NCBI GenBank assembly: GCA_004298675.1
Contig: SCRI01000047.1
Coordinates: forward strand, 24,384-88,383
Source of the DNA: a bacterium
GTDB lineage: Bacteria; Vulcanimicrobiota; Vulcanimicrobiia; Vulcanimicrobiales; SCRA01
Direction: 5' to 3'
Length of the DNA: 64,000 nucleotides
This document shows positions 1 through 9,229 of this stretch, piece after piece (the stretch's first letter is position 1; each line of letters opens with the position of its first letter). The translations under genes were made by a program, and so were the position numbers. The notes beneath the pieces were generated by a model. The model was not told the origin of the DNA. It saw only the letters and a program-made list of their open reading frames with translations, and ran no database searches.

Positions 1-172
1 CGGCAGCGGCGGTAGGCTCTCCAACATGAAGAACGAGTTCACCGGCGTGGGCCCGTTCTTGCACGACGATGCACTCAACCGTCCCGCTGCCGTGTTCGGC
101 GGAACGACGACGCTGCACGTGACTGCGGGGCACGCAGCCTACCTGCTGCTGCCGGTGATTCCAACGCGCTGA
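1..172 (+). CDS. C-terminal fragment of an unrecognised protein
   Basis: An open frame enters from the left edge and ends at TGA (170-172). It encodes about 56 residues containing LSNMKNEFTGVGPFLHDD and ending LLLPVIPTR. I do not recognise the family. The reading is supported by an uninterrupted frame, plausible codon use and its position convergent to livF, ending 28 bp from that gene's stop. The sequence between (173-200) shows no clear terminator hairpin. A chance open frame cannot be excluded without the upstream sequence. Confidence 0.5.
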   Translation, partial: GSGGRLSNMKNEFTGVGPFLHDDALNRPAAVFGGTTTLHVTAGHAAYLLLPVIPTR

Positions 173-200
173 GTGCGGCGGTGCGCGCCGGTCGCTGCCG

Positions 201-908
201 TTACACGCCCAGGTAGTCGGCGCGCACGCGCTCGTTCTGTGCCAGGTCGCCGGGGGGACCGTGATAGACCACGGTCCCCTTGCTGATGACGTAGGTGGTA
301 TCGGCCATGGCGAGCGCCAGCGGCAAGTTCTGCTCCACCAGCAGCACGGCGATGCCGGTGGCCTTGAGCTCCGCGAGTTTCTCGTGGATCACGCGCACGA
401 TCATCGGCGCCAAGCCTTCGGACGGTTCGTCCATGAGCAAGAGTGTGGGGTTGGACATCAGGGCACGCCCCACGGCCACCATCTGCTGTTCGCCGCCACT
501 GAGCTGCGAACCGAAGTGCTGGCTGCGCTCCTTCAGCCGAGGCATGAAGTCGTACACCGTTTCCAGGTTCCAGCGATTGCCGTTGGCTGCACGGGCCCCG
601 ATCAGCAGGTTCTCCTCGACGGTGAGTGAGGGGAAGACACGCCGGCCCTGCGGCACCAAACCGATTCCGCGTTGCGCGATGAGGTATGAAGGCAAGCGCT
701 GGATCTCGCTATCGCGGAAGCGTACCGTGCCTCTTGCCGGCGGACTGAAGCCGATGATCGAGCGAATGGTCGTGGTCTTGCCTACGCCGTTGCGGCCCAG
801 CAGCGCAGTCACGGTGCCCTGTTCGACTTGCAGTGAGACACCCTGGAGGATGTGCTTGTCGCCGTAGTAGGTGTGGATGTCCTGGACCTCGAGGAGCGGC
901 GAGCTCAC
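201..908 (-). CDS. livF: Branched-chain-type ABC transporter ATP-binding protein LivF
   Basis: Cytoplasmic ATPase (235 aa) of a HAAT-family importer for branched-chain amino acids or related carboxylates. The Walker A motif GRNGVGKT is at residues 38-45, the signature motif is LSGGEQQ, and Walker B continues into MDEPSEGL. The family-typical length is about 235 residues. The GTG start at 906-908 is chosen because it overlaps the livG stop (GTGA) and places the first strand (LLEVQDIHTYYG) correctly; an open frame continues upstream but lies inside livG in another frame. It is the last gene of the minus-strand run from 9.2 kb. The LivHMG neighbours settle the family; the transported substrate is not shown by the sequence. 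Confidence 0.93.
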   Translation of the reverse strand: MSSPLLEVQDIHTYYGDKHILQGVSLQVEQGTVTALLGRNGVGKTTTIRSIIGFSPPARGTVRFRDSEIQRLPSYLIAQRGIGLVPQGRRVFPSLTVEENLLIGARAANGNRWNLETVYDFMPRLKERSQHFGSQLSGGEQQMVAVGRALMSNPTLLLMDEPSEGLAPMIVRVIHEKLAELKATGIAVLLVEQNLPLALAMADTTYVISKGTVVYHGPPGDLAQNERVRADYLGV

Positions 909-1687
909 AGCTTCCCTCCAAGGTAGATCTCCTGGACCACCGGGTTGCCATGGATACTCTCCACCGATTCCTCCGCCACCACTCGTCCGTAGTGCAGGAC
1001 CGTGATGCGCTCCACCACGTTGAAGACGACGCTGAGATCGTGCTCGATCAGGATCATCGCCACGTCGCGGTGATACGCGCGCAGCATGTCCGTGACCAGC
1101 ACGGCATCCGCGGCGGAAAGGCCCGCCGTGGGTTCGTCGAGCAGCAGCAGCTTGGGGCGTTGTGCCAGTGCCATCAGGATCTCGACTTGGCGTTGCTCGC
1201 CGTGCCCCAGCGCCCGCACCAGCCAGTCCGCGCAATGGTCGAGTTGCACCTGCCGCAGCAGACGCAACGCCTCCTCGCGGAAGCCGCGATAGTGCGTTCG
1301 AGGCACGAAGCATTGGAAAGGCGTCGACGTAAGCGCCTGCAGGGAGAGCACCAAGTTCTCCACCACGGTCAAGCCGGGCAGCAAGGTGGTGGTTTGGAAC
1401 GTGCGGGCTAGGCCGAGCCTGGCCCGGGCGTGCGGCGGCAGACGCGTGATCTCGCGTCCGTACAAGTGCACGTTTCCGGACGTGGGTGCAAGCTCGCCGG
1501 CGATCACGTTGAAAAGCGTGGTCTTGCCTGCGCCGTTGGGACCGATGATCCCGCGCCGCTCGCCATGACGCACGCAGAGTGCGACGTCGTCGAGCACGTG
1601 CAGGTTGCCGAAGCGCTTGGAGACGCCGCTGAGCTGCAGGCAAACCTCTATGCTAGACCTGGGATCAGGCACGGCAGCCACGCTCAT
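905..1687 (-). CDS. livG: Branched-chain-type ABC transporter ATP-binding protein LivG
   Basis: Second ATPase (260 aa) of the Liv-type importer. Walker A GPNGAGKT is at residues 49-56, the signature region is LGHGEQRQVEI (the family more often has LSYGQQR), and Walker B runs into DEPTAGLS. The ATG at 1685-1687 overlaps the livM stop (ATGA), and the stop overlaps the livF start, so livMGF is probably translationally coupled. About 20 residues precede the first ABC strand, a little longer than usual. A much longer open frame upstream is an antisense or out-of-frame shadow of livM. Confidence 0.93.
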   Translation of the reverse strand: MSVAAVPDPRSSIEVCLQLSGVSKRFGNLHVLDDVALCVRHGERRGIIGPNGAGKTTLFNVIAGELAPTSGNVHLYGREITRLPPHARARLGLARTFQTTTLLPGLTVVENLVLSLQALTSTPFQCFVPRTHYRGFREEALRLLRQVQLDHCADWLVRALGHGEQRQVEILMALAQRPKLLLLDEPTAGLSAADAVLVTDMLRAYHRDVAMILIEHDLSVVFNVVERITVLHYGRVVAEESVESIHGNPVVQEIYLGGKL

Positions 1688-2706
1688 CGCTCTGGTCCTT
1701 CGCGCGGATTGAGTGCGGCGCTCGGCATGCTGCCGGCAGCCGGCGCCAAGGCGTGCCGGCTGCGCGCGCGTGCAGCCAGTTGTTTGACCAGGCCCACGAT
1801 GCCATCCGGCGCGTACATGACCGTCACGACGTAGACGGCTCCTAAGATGAGCACCCAGCGCTGGGTGATGTCGCTCAAGGCATTGCTGAGGAACACCAGG
1901 ATGCCGGCTCCCAGCAGTGGGCCGATCAGCGTGCCCGTGCCGCCCAGGATCACCATGATGAGTATCTGGACCGTGGTGTCGAGACTTAGGCTGCCCGGCC
2001 CCACGAACTCGTTGTAGTAGGCGAAGAGTACGCCCGCCACCGCTGCGAACATCGCCGCGACGATCAGCGCCAAATACCGGAAGAGCCAGACGTTGTAGCC
2101 CAGAGCCGCCATGCGCCGCGGGCGCTCTCTTGCTCCCACCAGCACCAGACCGAACGGCGAGCGCACGATGAGTGTCAGCAAGGTGAGGCAGACGATCAGC
2201 GCGGTTAGGGAGAGGTAGTAGAAGCCGGCGTTGCCGGTGGTGTGGAACGGCCCCACGTCCACGCGCAGAAAACCCGTGATGCCGTTGTCGCCGCCGCTCA
2301 TGGAAACCCATTGGTAAGCCAGTCCCCAAATGATCTCGTTGAGCGCCAGGGTGATGATGATAAAGCCCACGTCCTCGGCGCGCAGGGCGAGTGCGGCGAA
2401 GGCCGCGGCCGTGACCGCCGCCACCAGGATGGCGATCAGCAACGTCAGCCAGAAGTCCGTGAAATGGTAGCGCGTGGCGGCGATCGCTACCACGTAGGCT
2501 CCGATCCCGAAGAATGCCGCCTGCATGAAGCTGACGAGGCCGGTGAAGCCGACCAGTAAGTCGAGGCTCATGGCCAGGATGCCGTAGATCCACGTTTGAG
2601 TGAGCAGCGAGACGTAGAATGCCGGCAGCCCCAAACGTGGAATGGCGATCGCCAACAGCAGCAGGGCGCCGATGATCGCGACGTTGCTCCAAGGCCGGCC
2701 GGTCAA
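1684..2706 (-). CDS. livM: Branched-chain-type ABC transporter permease LivM
   Basis: Inner-membrane permease of 340 aa with the LivM pattern: a run of hydrophobic helices, the conserved GFTGLVSFMQAAFFGIGAY segment, and the cytoplasmic EAA-like loop ending in GGTGTLIGPLLGA. The length fits the family (about 320-360). The start ATG overlaps the livH stop and its own stop overlaps the livG start. It pairs with LivH to form the membrane channel. The C-terminal tail (about residues 310-340) is Ala/Arg-rich and poorly conserved-looking. Confidence 0.92.
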   Translation of the reverse strand: MTGRPWSNVAIIGALLLLAIAIPRLGLPAFYVSLLTQTWIYGILAMSLDLLVGFTGLVSFMQAAFFGIGAYVVAIAATRYHFTDFWLTLLIAILVAAVTAAAFAALALRAEDVGFIIITLALNEIIWGLAYQWVSMSGGDNGITGFLRVDVGPFHTTGNAGFYYLSLTALIVCLTLLTLIVRSPFGLVLVGARERPRRMAALGYNVWLFRYLALIVAAMFAAVAGVLFAYYNEFVGPGSLSLDTTVQILIMVILGGTGTLIGPLLGAGILVFLSNALSDITQRWVLILGAVYVVTVMYAPDGIVGLVKQLAARARSRHALAPAAGSMPSAALNPREGPER

Positions 2707-3566
2707 GTCTTCCTCCCAAACAGACCTTGCGGGCGGATCGCCATGATGATGGCCACCGGCAAGAAGATGGTGAAGTAGGAGAGCTCGGGGAAGAGTGCCC
2801 GGCCAAACGTGTTGACCAGCCCGATGAGCATGCTGGCGATAAACGCGCCCTCCAGGCTTCCCATGCCGCCGATGATCACGATGGCAAAAGCCAACGGCAG
2901 CAACTCGCCGTCTAGCCCTGGATACGCGCTGGTGATGGGGCCGCCCAAATAGCCGCCGAGCCCGGCCAGAAACGCACCCAGTGCGAAAACGAAATAGAAG
3001 GCGCGGTTGACGTTGATGCCCAGGCCGCGGGTCATCTCCTCGTCGTCGACGGCGGCACGGATGATGGCGCCGAACTTCGTTCTCCGCTGAAAGAGGAGCA
3101 GGCCCGCGGCGATGACCGTGCTGACCACGACGAGCGCCAGCCAGTACTCGGGGAAGACGAGGTTGCCGAAATGGATCGACGCGGCAAAGACTTTCGGCGG
3201 GGCGATCGACTGCGGATCGCCTCCCCAGATCGCTAGCGAGCCGTCGTCGATGATCAGTGCGAAGCCCAGGGAGAGCAAGAGCGCCGTCAGCGGATTGGCA
3301 TGATAGCGATGGAGGAAGATGCCGTAGATCGCCAGGCCCACGACCGTCGCCACGATGCCGCCGGCTAGTCCGGAGACCCAGAAGTTCACGCCGTGAAGCC
3401 CGAGCGAGAGCCCGACGTAGGCTCCCAGCAGATAGAATGCCGTCTGCGCGAGGTTGATGATCCGCATCAGGCCGAAAATCAGCGTGAAGCCAGCCGCGAT
3501 GAGGAACAGGAGACTGCCGTGCGCAAGCCCGCCGAGGACGTTTTGCAGGTAGAATGCGTTGCCCAA
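2703..3566 (-). CDS. livH: Branched-chain-type ABC transporter permease LivH
   Basis: Inner-membrane permease of 287 aa, a typical LivH length. The N-terminus (LGGLAHGSLLFLIAAGFTLIFGLMRIINLAQTAFY...) carries the family motif in which the first helix leads into the 'GLMRIINLAH' box, and the C-terminus has GGMGSLEGAF, the permease loop contacting the ATPase. It starts the livHMGF block, 18 bp after the hydroxyacid dehydrogenase gene, so it is probably part of the same transcript as the catabolic genes upstream. Confidence 0.92.
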   Translation of the reverse strand: MGNAFYLQNVLGGLAHGSLLFLIAAGFTLIFGLMRIINLAQTAFYLLGAYVGLSLGLHGVNFWVSGLAGGIVATVVGLAIYGIFLHRYHANPLTALLLSLGFALIIDDGSLAIWGGDPQSIAPPKVFAASIHFGNLVFPEYWLALVVVSTVIAAGLLLFQRRTKFGAIIRAAVDDEEMTRGLGINVNRAFYFVFALGAFLAGLGGYLGGPITSAYPGLDGELLPLAFAIVIIGGMGSLEGAFIASMLIGLVNTFGRALFPELSYFTIFLPVAIIMAIRPQGLFGRKT

Positions 3567-3584
3567 GACTCTGCCGCTCCCGTG

Positions 3585-4574
3585 TTAGGATGACGCCGAC
3601 CCGAACGCCTCCGGGTTGACGAGGTGGGGTGGGCGCTCGCCCCGCAGGAAGGCCGTCACGTTGTCGACGATGGCGGCAGCGATCGCCTCGCGTGTCTCGA
3701 GCGTCGCGCTGCCCACGTGCGGCGTCAGCACGACGTTGTCGAGGCCGAGCAGGCCGGCGTGGACTTCGGGCTCGCGTTCGTAGACATCCAGTGCCGCGCC
3801 GGCGATGCTGCGCGTGCGTAGCGCCTCCACCAGCGCCGCCTCGTCAACGATGGGTCCGCGGGCGGTGTTGACCACGTAGGAAGTCGGCTGCATGAGGGCG
3901 AGTTGCGCGGGGCCGATCAAGTGATGCGTGCCGGGATGGTAGCTTGCGTGCAGCGAGACGAAATCGCTCTCGCGCAGCAACGCCTCGAGAGCGCGGTATT
4001 CGACCTGCAGTTCGGTCTCCTCGGAGGGCGCAAGCGCCTGGCGTTTGTTGTAGAGGACGCGCATCCCAAAGCCGTGTGCCCGGCGCGCCACCGCGCGCCC
4101 GATGTCGCCGAAACCCACGATGCCGATGGTCTTGCCCGCCACCATGCGCCCCGCGAAGTGGAGCGATTGCGAGCCGGGGAATGTGCCCGCGCGGATGCCG
4201 CGGTCGGCTTCCGGTATGCGTCGCGCCACGGCCATGAGAATCGCCCAATGGAGGTCGGCCGTGGCTTCGGTCACGATGCTGGGGATCGTGGTGACGGCAA
4301 TGCCGCGAGCGGTGGCGCGGGCGACGTCGATATTCGCGGGGTGGATGGCTCCGTTGGCGATGAGGCGCAGGCTAGTACCGGCGTCCACCACCTCGGCATC
4401 GATCCGGTCGTGCAGCAGGCAGCAGAGCACGTCGGCGCGTGCCGCCTCCTGCAGCAGCCGATCGCGTGGGAGGATCCGGCTGGAGTCGGGGTTGACGGCA
4501 ACCTCGACTCCAGGGAGGGCGCGCAGGCGCCGGAGTGGAGCCTCGACGACCGGCTGCGTGACGAAGATGCGCAT
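3585..4574 (-). CDS. D-isomer-specific 2-hydroxyacid dehydrogenase
   Basis: NAD(P)-dependent oxidoreductase (329 aa) interconverting a 2-oxoacid and a D-2-hydroxyacid. A flavodoxin-like catalytic domain flanks a Rossmann domain with GFGDIG at residues 154-159. The catalytic Arg-Glu-His triad is visible as R239 (NTARGPIVD), E268 (YEREPE) and H286 (LTPHVGSAT). The ATG at 4572-4574 lies 8 bp after the solute-binding protein gene and gives the normal N-terminus (MRIFVTQPV); the longer open frame upstream is a shadow. Its placement between a transporter's binding protein and permeases suggests the imported compound, or a product, is a 2-oxo or 2-hydroxy acid. Glyoxylate/hydroxypyruvate reductase is one possibility. 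Confidence 0.88.
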   Translation of the reverse strand: MRIFVTQPVVEAPLRRLRALPGVEVAVNPDSSRILPRDRLLQEAARADVLCCLLHDRIDAEVVDAGTSLRLIANGAIHPANIDVARATARGIAVTTIPSIVTEATADLHWAILMAVARRIPEADRGIRAGTFPGSQSLHFAGRMVAGKTIGIVGFGDIGRAVARRAHGFGMRVLYNKRQALAPSEETELQVEYRALEALLRESDFVSLHASYHPGTHHLIGPAQLALMQPTSYVVNTARGPIVDEAALVEALRTRSIAGAALDVYEREPEVHAGLLGLDNVVLTPHVGSATLETREAIAAAIVDNVTAFLRGERPPHLVNPEAFGSASS

Positions 4575-4582
4575 GGGGCCTC

Positions 4583-5872
4583 TTAGGGCGCCTTGACGCC
4601 TTGGAACGTCGGCGAATAGACAGGCTGCTTGAGATACTCCTGCGGCGCCAGGTTCCAGAACTGCGAGACGTTCGGATAGGCCTTGACCACGACGTTCCAG
4701 GTCTTGCCGTACTTCGCTAGCGGACCGCTCACGGTCTCCACGCGCCGCACGTAGACGTTCTCGACGGGGTTGTTGTACGTATCCAGTTTCATCGGACCGA
4801 ACGCCGAATCCGCGAGACGTACCGAGCGCACGGCGGCGAGAAAGGCGTCGGTGTCCTCGACGTTTCCGTGCACCTTGAGCATCGCGCTGTCGATCCACTG
4901 CGCCGCCGTGAAGAAGGCTGCCGCCATGTACGATGGCAGCTTGCCCGTCTTGGCCGCGAAGTTCGTGTCGAACTCTTGGGTGGCAGCGGCATCGCGGCCC
5001 TCGGCGAAGTGGCCGAAGCTGACGATCCCGTCAACCACGTCCGCCGGCAGCGTGCGGATGTTCGACTGATCGGTGGTAGTCTCGTTGGCGATCAGCGGAA
5101 TCTTGTCTTTGAGTCCGAACGCGTGCCACTGCTGCAGGAAGTGCACGGCATCAGCGCCCACCATCTCGACGAAAACGGCGTCCGGCTTCGCCGCCTCGAT
5201 CTGTGAGAGGTAGGGACTGTAGTCGGTGTTTCCCAGCGGAGCCCAGATCTGCTTGAGTACTTTGCCGCCTCTAGCGGTGAAGGTCTGGTTGAAACCGCCG
5301 ACGTTCTCATAGCCGAAGGCATAGGCATCGGCGATGGTCACCACCGTGCGATAGCCCTTGTCGTAGGCCCAATCGCCGGCCGGATGCGTGGGCTGGCTGC
5401 TGGTCCAGCCGGCCACGCGGATCACGTAGGGATTGGCTTTGCGCTGCGTCAAGTCGTCCGCGGAGACCGTCGGCTCCAGGAACGGAATCTTGTGCTGAAT
5501 GGCGTACGGCGCCACCGCCAGGCCCTCGTTGGCCAGGTAAGGTCCAACGATCATCTGGACGTGGTCCTGCTCCACGGCTTGCCGCGCCACGGTGAGCGCA
5601 CGCGCCGGATTCGAGCCGGTATCGTAGAAGGTGGACTCGATCCTGCGCCCATCCACACGCTCGCCGTGCTCCGCCCAGTAGAGCTTCCAGGCGGTGACCA
5701 TGTCGTGACCGGCGGCGGCGGCGGTGCCCGACTCTGAAGCCAGGACACCGATGCGGATCGGGGGCTGCTCCGCGCCGCGCGCGGAGGGCGCGGTCAGCGC
5801 GAGTACGGCGGCGCAGACGGAAACGTACGCGGCGGTGCGGTGATGACGAAGAAAAACGAAAACCCGTCTCAT
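4583..5872 (-). CDS. Periplasmic substrate-binding protein of the Liv-type transporter
   Basis: Type I periplasmic binding protein (LivK/Peripla_BP_6 family), 429 aa. A basic N-terminus and hydrophobic stretch followed by APSARGAEQ form a Sec signal peptide (cleavage about residue 33). The mature part starts with IRIGVLASESGTAAAAG, the usual first strand and ligand-contacting loop. A GGGAGG-like Shine-Dalgarno sequence lies upstream of the ATG. It heads the transporter half of the operon and would hand ligand to LivHM. The protein at 10067-11326 is a clear paralogue (both end with a PNVSQFW...PVYS region). The ligand is unknown; aromatic or branched carboxylates are both known for this family. 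Confidence 0.88.
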   Translation of the reverse strand: MRRVFVFLRHHRTAAYVSVCAAVLALTAPSARGAEQPPIRIGVLASESGTAAAAGHDMVTAWKLYWAEHGERVDGRRIESTFYDTGSNPARALTVARQAVEQDHVQMIVGPYLANEGLAVAPYAIQHKIPFLEPTVSADDLTQRKANPYVIRVAGWTSSQPTHPAGDWAYDKGYRTVVTIADAYAFGYENVGGFNQTFTARGGKVLKQIWAPLGNTDYSPYLSQIEAAKPDAVFVEMVGADAVHFLQQWHAFGLKDKIPLIANETTTDQSNIRTLPADVVDGIVSFGHFAEGRDAAATQEFDTNFAAKTGKLPSYMAAAFFTAAQWIDSAMLKVHGNVEDTDAFLAAVRSVRLADSAFGPMKLDTYNNPVENVYVRRVETVSGPLAKYGKTWNVVVKAYPNVSQFWNLAPQEYLKQPVYSPTFQGVKAP

Positions 5873-5982
5873 GCGGTCCTCCCAGCGTGCAAGCCTGCAC
5901 AGGCGAGTAGCAATCAGCGGCCTCGGATATCGTCCCGCCTTTATTGTTCGATTGATAAATACCGGAGTCCCTGCGCGCCCTT

Positions 5983-6858
5983 TCAGCCGCGCTGCGAGCG
6001 ATACCAGTCCAGGATCTGCCCCGCCTTCATGAAGGTAACCCCCGCGTGCCCGGCCATGTACGCCAGCAGCCGCTCGAGACTCGCGATGCGGTGCGGCACG
6101 CCGCTGACGTACGGATGGATGGCAATGGACATGACGCGTACGTTCTCGGCGCTCTCCTGGTAGAGCCAGTCGAACTGGCGGCGCCCGCGCTCGTAGAGCT
6201 CGTCAGATGCATGGCGATCCATCACGTAGATGACGATGTCGTTCATTTCGAGCGGGTACGGCACGGCCACCAGCGGGCCGTGCTGGGTGGCGATATCCAC
6301 GGGCTGGTCGTCCATCGGGCCCCAGTCGCAGACATATTCGAGGCCTTCGGCTGCGAGATGATCCGGGGTATCGAACGTCTCGCCCAAGCCCGGGCCCAAC
6401 CAGCCCCGCGGGCGCTGTCCCGTCTTCTCTTGGATGATGTCCAGCGTCGCGCGGATCGTCGCGCGCTCGTCTGGCTCCAGCATCAGCGGCCGCTGATAGA
6501 TACCGTGCCCCATCATCTCCCAATCCGCGCCGACGCAGGCCTGCACGATTTGCGGATAGACGTTGCAGACGTTGGCGTTGATGCTCAGCGTGCACTTGAC
6601 GCCGTGCGCGTTCAAGATGTCGAGGAAGCGCCAGAAGCCTACCCGCATGCCGTATTCGCCCCAGGCCCAGTTCGGCACGTCGGGGACGTAGGCGCCGCCT
6701 TGCGGCGGTGAGATAGCCGTGCGCGGCATGGGCTGATCGAAGCGCCATTCCTCGACGTTGACGATGACGTGAACGATGATCCGCGTACCCGCGGGCGGTT
6801 GTAGCCGCGGGCGCTCGACGATCGGCGAATATATGGTGCGGAGTATCGGAGCGGACAC
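5983..6858 (-). CDS. Polysaccharide deacetylase-fold protein, PuuE/allantoinase-like
   Basis: A 291-aa protein of the NodB/polysaccharide deacetylase superfamily. The fold is indicated by the IHVIVNVEEW strand (acidic pair position), the MMGHGIYQRP motif corresponding to the HxxxH metal site region, and the GWLGPGLGET box. Members of this cytosolic subgroup, without signal peptide, are annotated as PuuE-like allantoinases or amide hydrolases and often sit beside ABC importers. The HG-IYQRP segment has only one obvious metal-type histidine, so the metal set may be altered. The start is GTG at 6856-6858 with AGAGGTGAAAC before it, 9 bp after the aldehyde dehydrogenase gene. The substrate is not known. 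Confidence 0.78.
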   Translation of the reverse strand: MSAPILRTIYSPIVERPRLQPPAGTRIIVHVIVNVEEWRFDQPMPRTAISPPQGGAYVPDVPNWAWGEYGMRVGFWRFLDILNAHGVKCTLSINANVCNVYPQIVQACVGADWEMMGHGIYQRPLMLEPDERATIRATLDIIQEKTGQRPRGWLGPGLGETFDTPDHLAAEGLEYVCDWGPMDDQPVDIATQHGPLVAVPYPLEMNDIVIYVMDRHASDELYERGRRQFDWLYQESAENVRVMSIAIHPYVSGVPHRIASLERLLAYMAGHAGVTFMKAGQILDWYRSQRG

Positions 6859-6867
6859 GTTTCACCT

Positions 6868-8433
6868 CTAGTTCAGGCGCTTCGCCGTACCATCGGCCGC
6901 GTACCAATCGACGGTACGCCCTGTCGTGTTTACGGTCACGACGCGTGGCTCGGTAAAATGATCGAACGATTCACTACCCGTCTCCCGGCCCACCCCACTC
7001 TCCTTGAAGCCGCCCCAAGGGGAGGCAGGGTCGAGACGGTGGTGATCGTTGATCCACACCATGCCGAACAGGAGCTTGTTTGCGACGCGGTGTGCGCGCG
7101 CCACGTCGTTCGTCCAGAGGGAGGCGCCCAGACCGAAGCGCGTTCCGTTGGCGATGCGCAGCGCCTCTGCCTCATCCTCGAACGGAATGACGACCGTGAC
7201 GGGACCGAAGATCTCGTCTTGCGCGATCTCTGAGTGCGGGTCCACGTCGTACAGCACGGTTGGCTCCAGAAAGAAGCCGCCGTCCGGCACGCCTGACGGG
7301 ATGCCGCCGCCCGTGAGCACCTGCGCGCCGTCGCGCTTGGCGCGCTCCAACAGCGCGAGAATACGCCGGCGCGAGCGCTCCGAGATGACCGGGCCCAGTT
7401 GCGTGCGCGGATTGCTTGGATCCCCCACGTGGATCGCTGCGATCTTGGGTCCGAACGCTGCGAGAAATTCGTGATACCGTGAGCGCTGCACCAGGATACG
7501 TGAGCCGCAGATGCAGGTTTGCCCCGCGGCGATGAAGGCCGCGAACGCCGTCCCGTTGACGGCGCGCTCGATCTCCATGTCTTCGAAGACGATGGCGGCG
7601 CCCTTACCGCCGAGCTCCAGCGTCACCGCGGCGAAGTTCTGCGCGGCTGCGGCGCCGATCTTGCGGCCGATGTCGCTGCCCCCGGTGAAGACGACCTTGC
7701 GTATGCCGCGGTGGGCCACGAGCGGCGCGGCCACGTCCGCGCCGGCTCCGTTGACGATGTTGATCACGCCCGCGGGCACGCCGGCCGCAGTCAGCAGCTC
7801 TACCAGGCGCACCGAGGTATAGGGCGTCTGCTCCGAGGGTTTGATGACCACGCTGTTCCCCGTTGCCAGCGCCGGCGCGAGACTCTTCGAGAGAATCATC
7901 AAGGGATGGTTGAACGAGGAGACCAGTGCCGCCACGCCCAGCGGCACGCGTTGCGTGTAGTTGAGGTACGGCCCTTCGACGGGGATCACGTCACTGCGGC
8001 GCGTCAGCGCCAGTGCCGCGAAGTAGCGGTAGAACTGCCCCAGACGGCCGATCTGAGCCCGCGTCTCGACGATGGGTCGTCCGTTGTTCAGCGTTTCAAG
8101 CCGGAAGAATGCTTCGAGCTCGGCTTCGAAGAGATCCGCGAAACGGTTGAGGACGCGGGCGCGCTCTTGGACCGGTGCGTCACGCCAGAGGCCGCGCTCG
8201 AAGGCGCTGTTTGCCGCCGCTACGGCGCGGTCCACGTCTTCCGCGCCGGCGGCGGCCAGGGTTCCAAGGGGCTGGCCGGTGGTCGGGTTGATCACGGCTA
8301 GCGTCGCGCCGCTGCTGGCATCACACCACGTTCCGTCGATGAAGAGCGGCGCGTGATACGGTGCGCTCGCACCCAGCACGCTAGCCTGCGTGCCGCTGCC
8401 GGGCACTGAGGGAGAAGGCGTACGCATGACCAT
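6868..8433 (-). CDS. NAD(P)-dependent aldehyde dehydrogenase
   Basis: Soluble aldehyde dehydrogenase (521 aa) oxidising an aldehyde to the carboxylate. Active-site residues are all in place: N175 (SSFNHP), K198 (VVIKPSE), E273 (TLELGGKG) and the nucleophile C307 (GQTCICGS). The overall pattern is betaine/phenylacetaldehyde/vanillin dehydrogenase-like, but the substrate cannot be read from sequence. The first 25 residues are an unusual Ser/Pro-rich lead; a second ATG two codons in is equally possible. It lies between an enoyl-CoA hydratase and a PuuE-type hydrolase, so it may act on an aldehyde released by the hydratase/lyase step (inference). Confidence 0.9.
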   Translation of the reverse strand: MVMRTPSPSVPGSGTQASVLGASAPYHAPLFIDGTWCDASSGATLAVINPTTGQPLGTLAAAGAEDVDRAVAAANSAFERGLWRDAPVQERARVLNRFADLFEAELEAFFRLETLNNGRPIVETRAQIGRLGQFYRYFAALALTRRSDVIPVEGPYLNYTQRVPLGVAALVSSFNHPLMILSKSLAPALATGNSVVIKPSEQTPYTSVRLVELLTAAGVPAGVINIVNGAGADVAAPLVAHRGIRKVVFTGGSDIGRKIGAAAAQNFAAVTLELGGKGAAIVFEDMEIERAVNGTAFAAFIAAGQTCICGSRILVQRSRYHEFLAAFGPKIAAIHVGDPSNPRTQLGPVISERSRRRILALLERAKRDGAQVLTGGGIPSGVPDGGFFLEPTVLYDVDPHSEIAQDEIFGPVTVVIPFEDEAEALRIANGTRFGLGASLWTNDVARAHRVANKLLFGMVWINDHHRLDPASPWGGFKESGVGRETGSESFDHFTEPRVVTVNTTGRTVDWYAADGTAKRLN

Positions 8434-8478
8434 GGCAACCAGCCTTTCGCTACGAGCGGTGGCGTCGCAATGCCGGCG

Positions 8479-9228
8479 TTAACGCTGCAGCATGGTGGCG
8501 CTGCAGATGGTAAGCGCTTCAACGGCGAGGCGGCAGTTGCTCTCGAACGAGTTCTGCAGCATCGTCTGAAAGAGGTCCTTGCAGGCTCGCGTCGAGGCCG
8601 GATCGAGTTGTAGAATCCGCTGCGTCAACGTGTCGGCGGCGGCAACCACGTGTGCAGCGTCGGCTACGACCTCCGAGACGAGACCGATCTCCAATGCGCG
8701 CCGCGCGCTAAACGGCTCACCGAAGAGAACCAGCGGGAAGGCGTGCCGGGGCAGGACGTACTCGCCCAGGTACGCCATGATCGCGGCGGGTGGGAGACCC
8801 GCCCGCATCTCAGGGAACGCGAGCAACGCGTGTTCGGCGGCCAACGCAAAATCGCACAGGATCGCAAGGCCGCAGCCGAAGCCGAATGCGTCGCCCTGGA
8901 TCTCGGCGATGCTGATGAGCGGCGTGGCGCGCAGCATCTGTTTGAAGCCGACCAGTCGCGCGGCCTCGGTGCGTATCGCTGCGACTCCTTGCCCGGCACG
9001 CTCGCGCCCCACGCAGAACGCGCGCCCCCGCGCGCGCAGGCGCAGGACGCGAGCGCGTGGCGCGGCTGCCTCCTCGCGCAGGACGGCCAGCATGGCCTCG
9101 AACATCGCGCCGGTGATCTCGTTGTCCCGTTCCGGATTGTCGAGCGTGAAGGTGAGCACTTCGCCGGCGCGGTCGATATGCACCGCGCCGGATCCGTGGG
9201 AAGAGGCTGGACCCTGTTGCACGGACAT
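8479..9228 (-). CDS. Enoyl-CoA hydratase/isomerase family protein
   Basis: Crotonase-fold enzyme (249 aa) acting on a CoA thioester. The two oxyanion-hole regions are recognisable as ARGRAFCVGRE and IQGDAFGFGCGLAILCDFALA, followed by FPEMRAGLPPAAIM. The usual catalytic Glu pair is not obvious, so the exact reaction (hydration, lyase, isomerisation) is uncertain. The ATG at 9226-9228 is chosen because the crotonase domain begins 15 residues later; the longer open frame reads through the intergenic region. It is the first gene of the minus-strand operon. A palindromic GTATAC pair sits directly upstream. With the adjacent aldehyde dehydrogenase it could form an Ech/Vdh-type hydroxycinnamate module, although no cognate CoA ligase is beside it. 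Confidence 0.85.
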   Translation of the reverse strand: MSVQQGPASSHGSGAVHIDRAGEVLTFTLDNPERDNEITGAMFEAMLAVLREEAAAPRARVLRLRARGRAFCVGRERAGQGVAAIRTEAARLVGFKQMLRATPLISIAEIQGDAFGFGCGLAILCDFALAAEHALLAFPEMRAGLPPAAIMAYLGEYVLPRHAFPLVLFGEPFSARRALEIGLVSEVVADAAHVVAAADTLTQRILQLDPASTRACKDLFQTMLQNSFESNCRLAVEALTICSATMLQR

Positions 9229-9229
9229 T

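Noticed and set aside
905..2806. 633-codon open frame on the minus strand covering livG and livM
   Set aside because: Only its last 260 codons are livG; the upstream part is out of frame with livM and is Arg/Pro/Gly-rich shadow typical of high-GC DNA.
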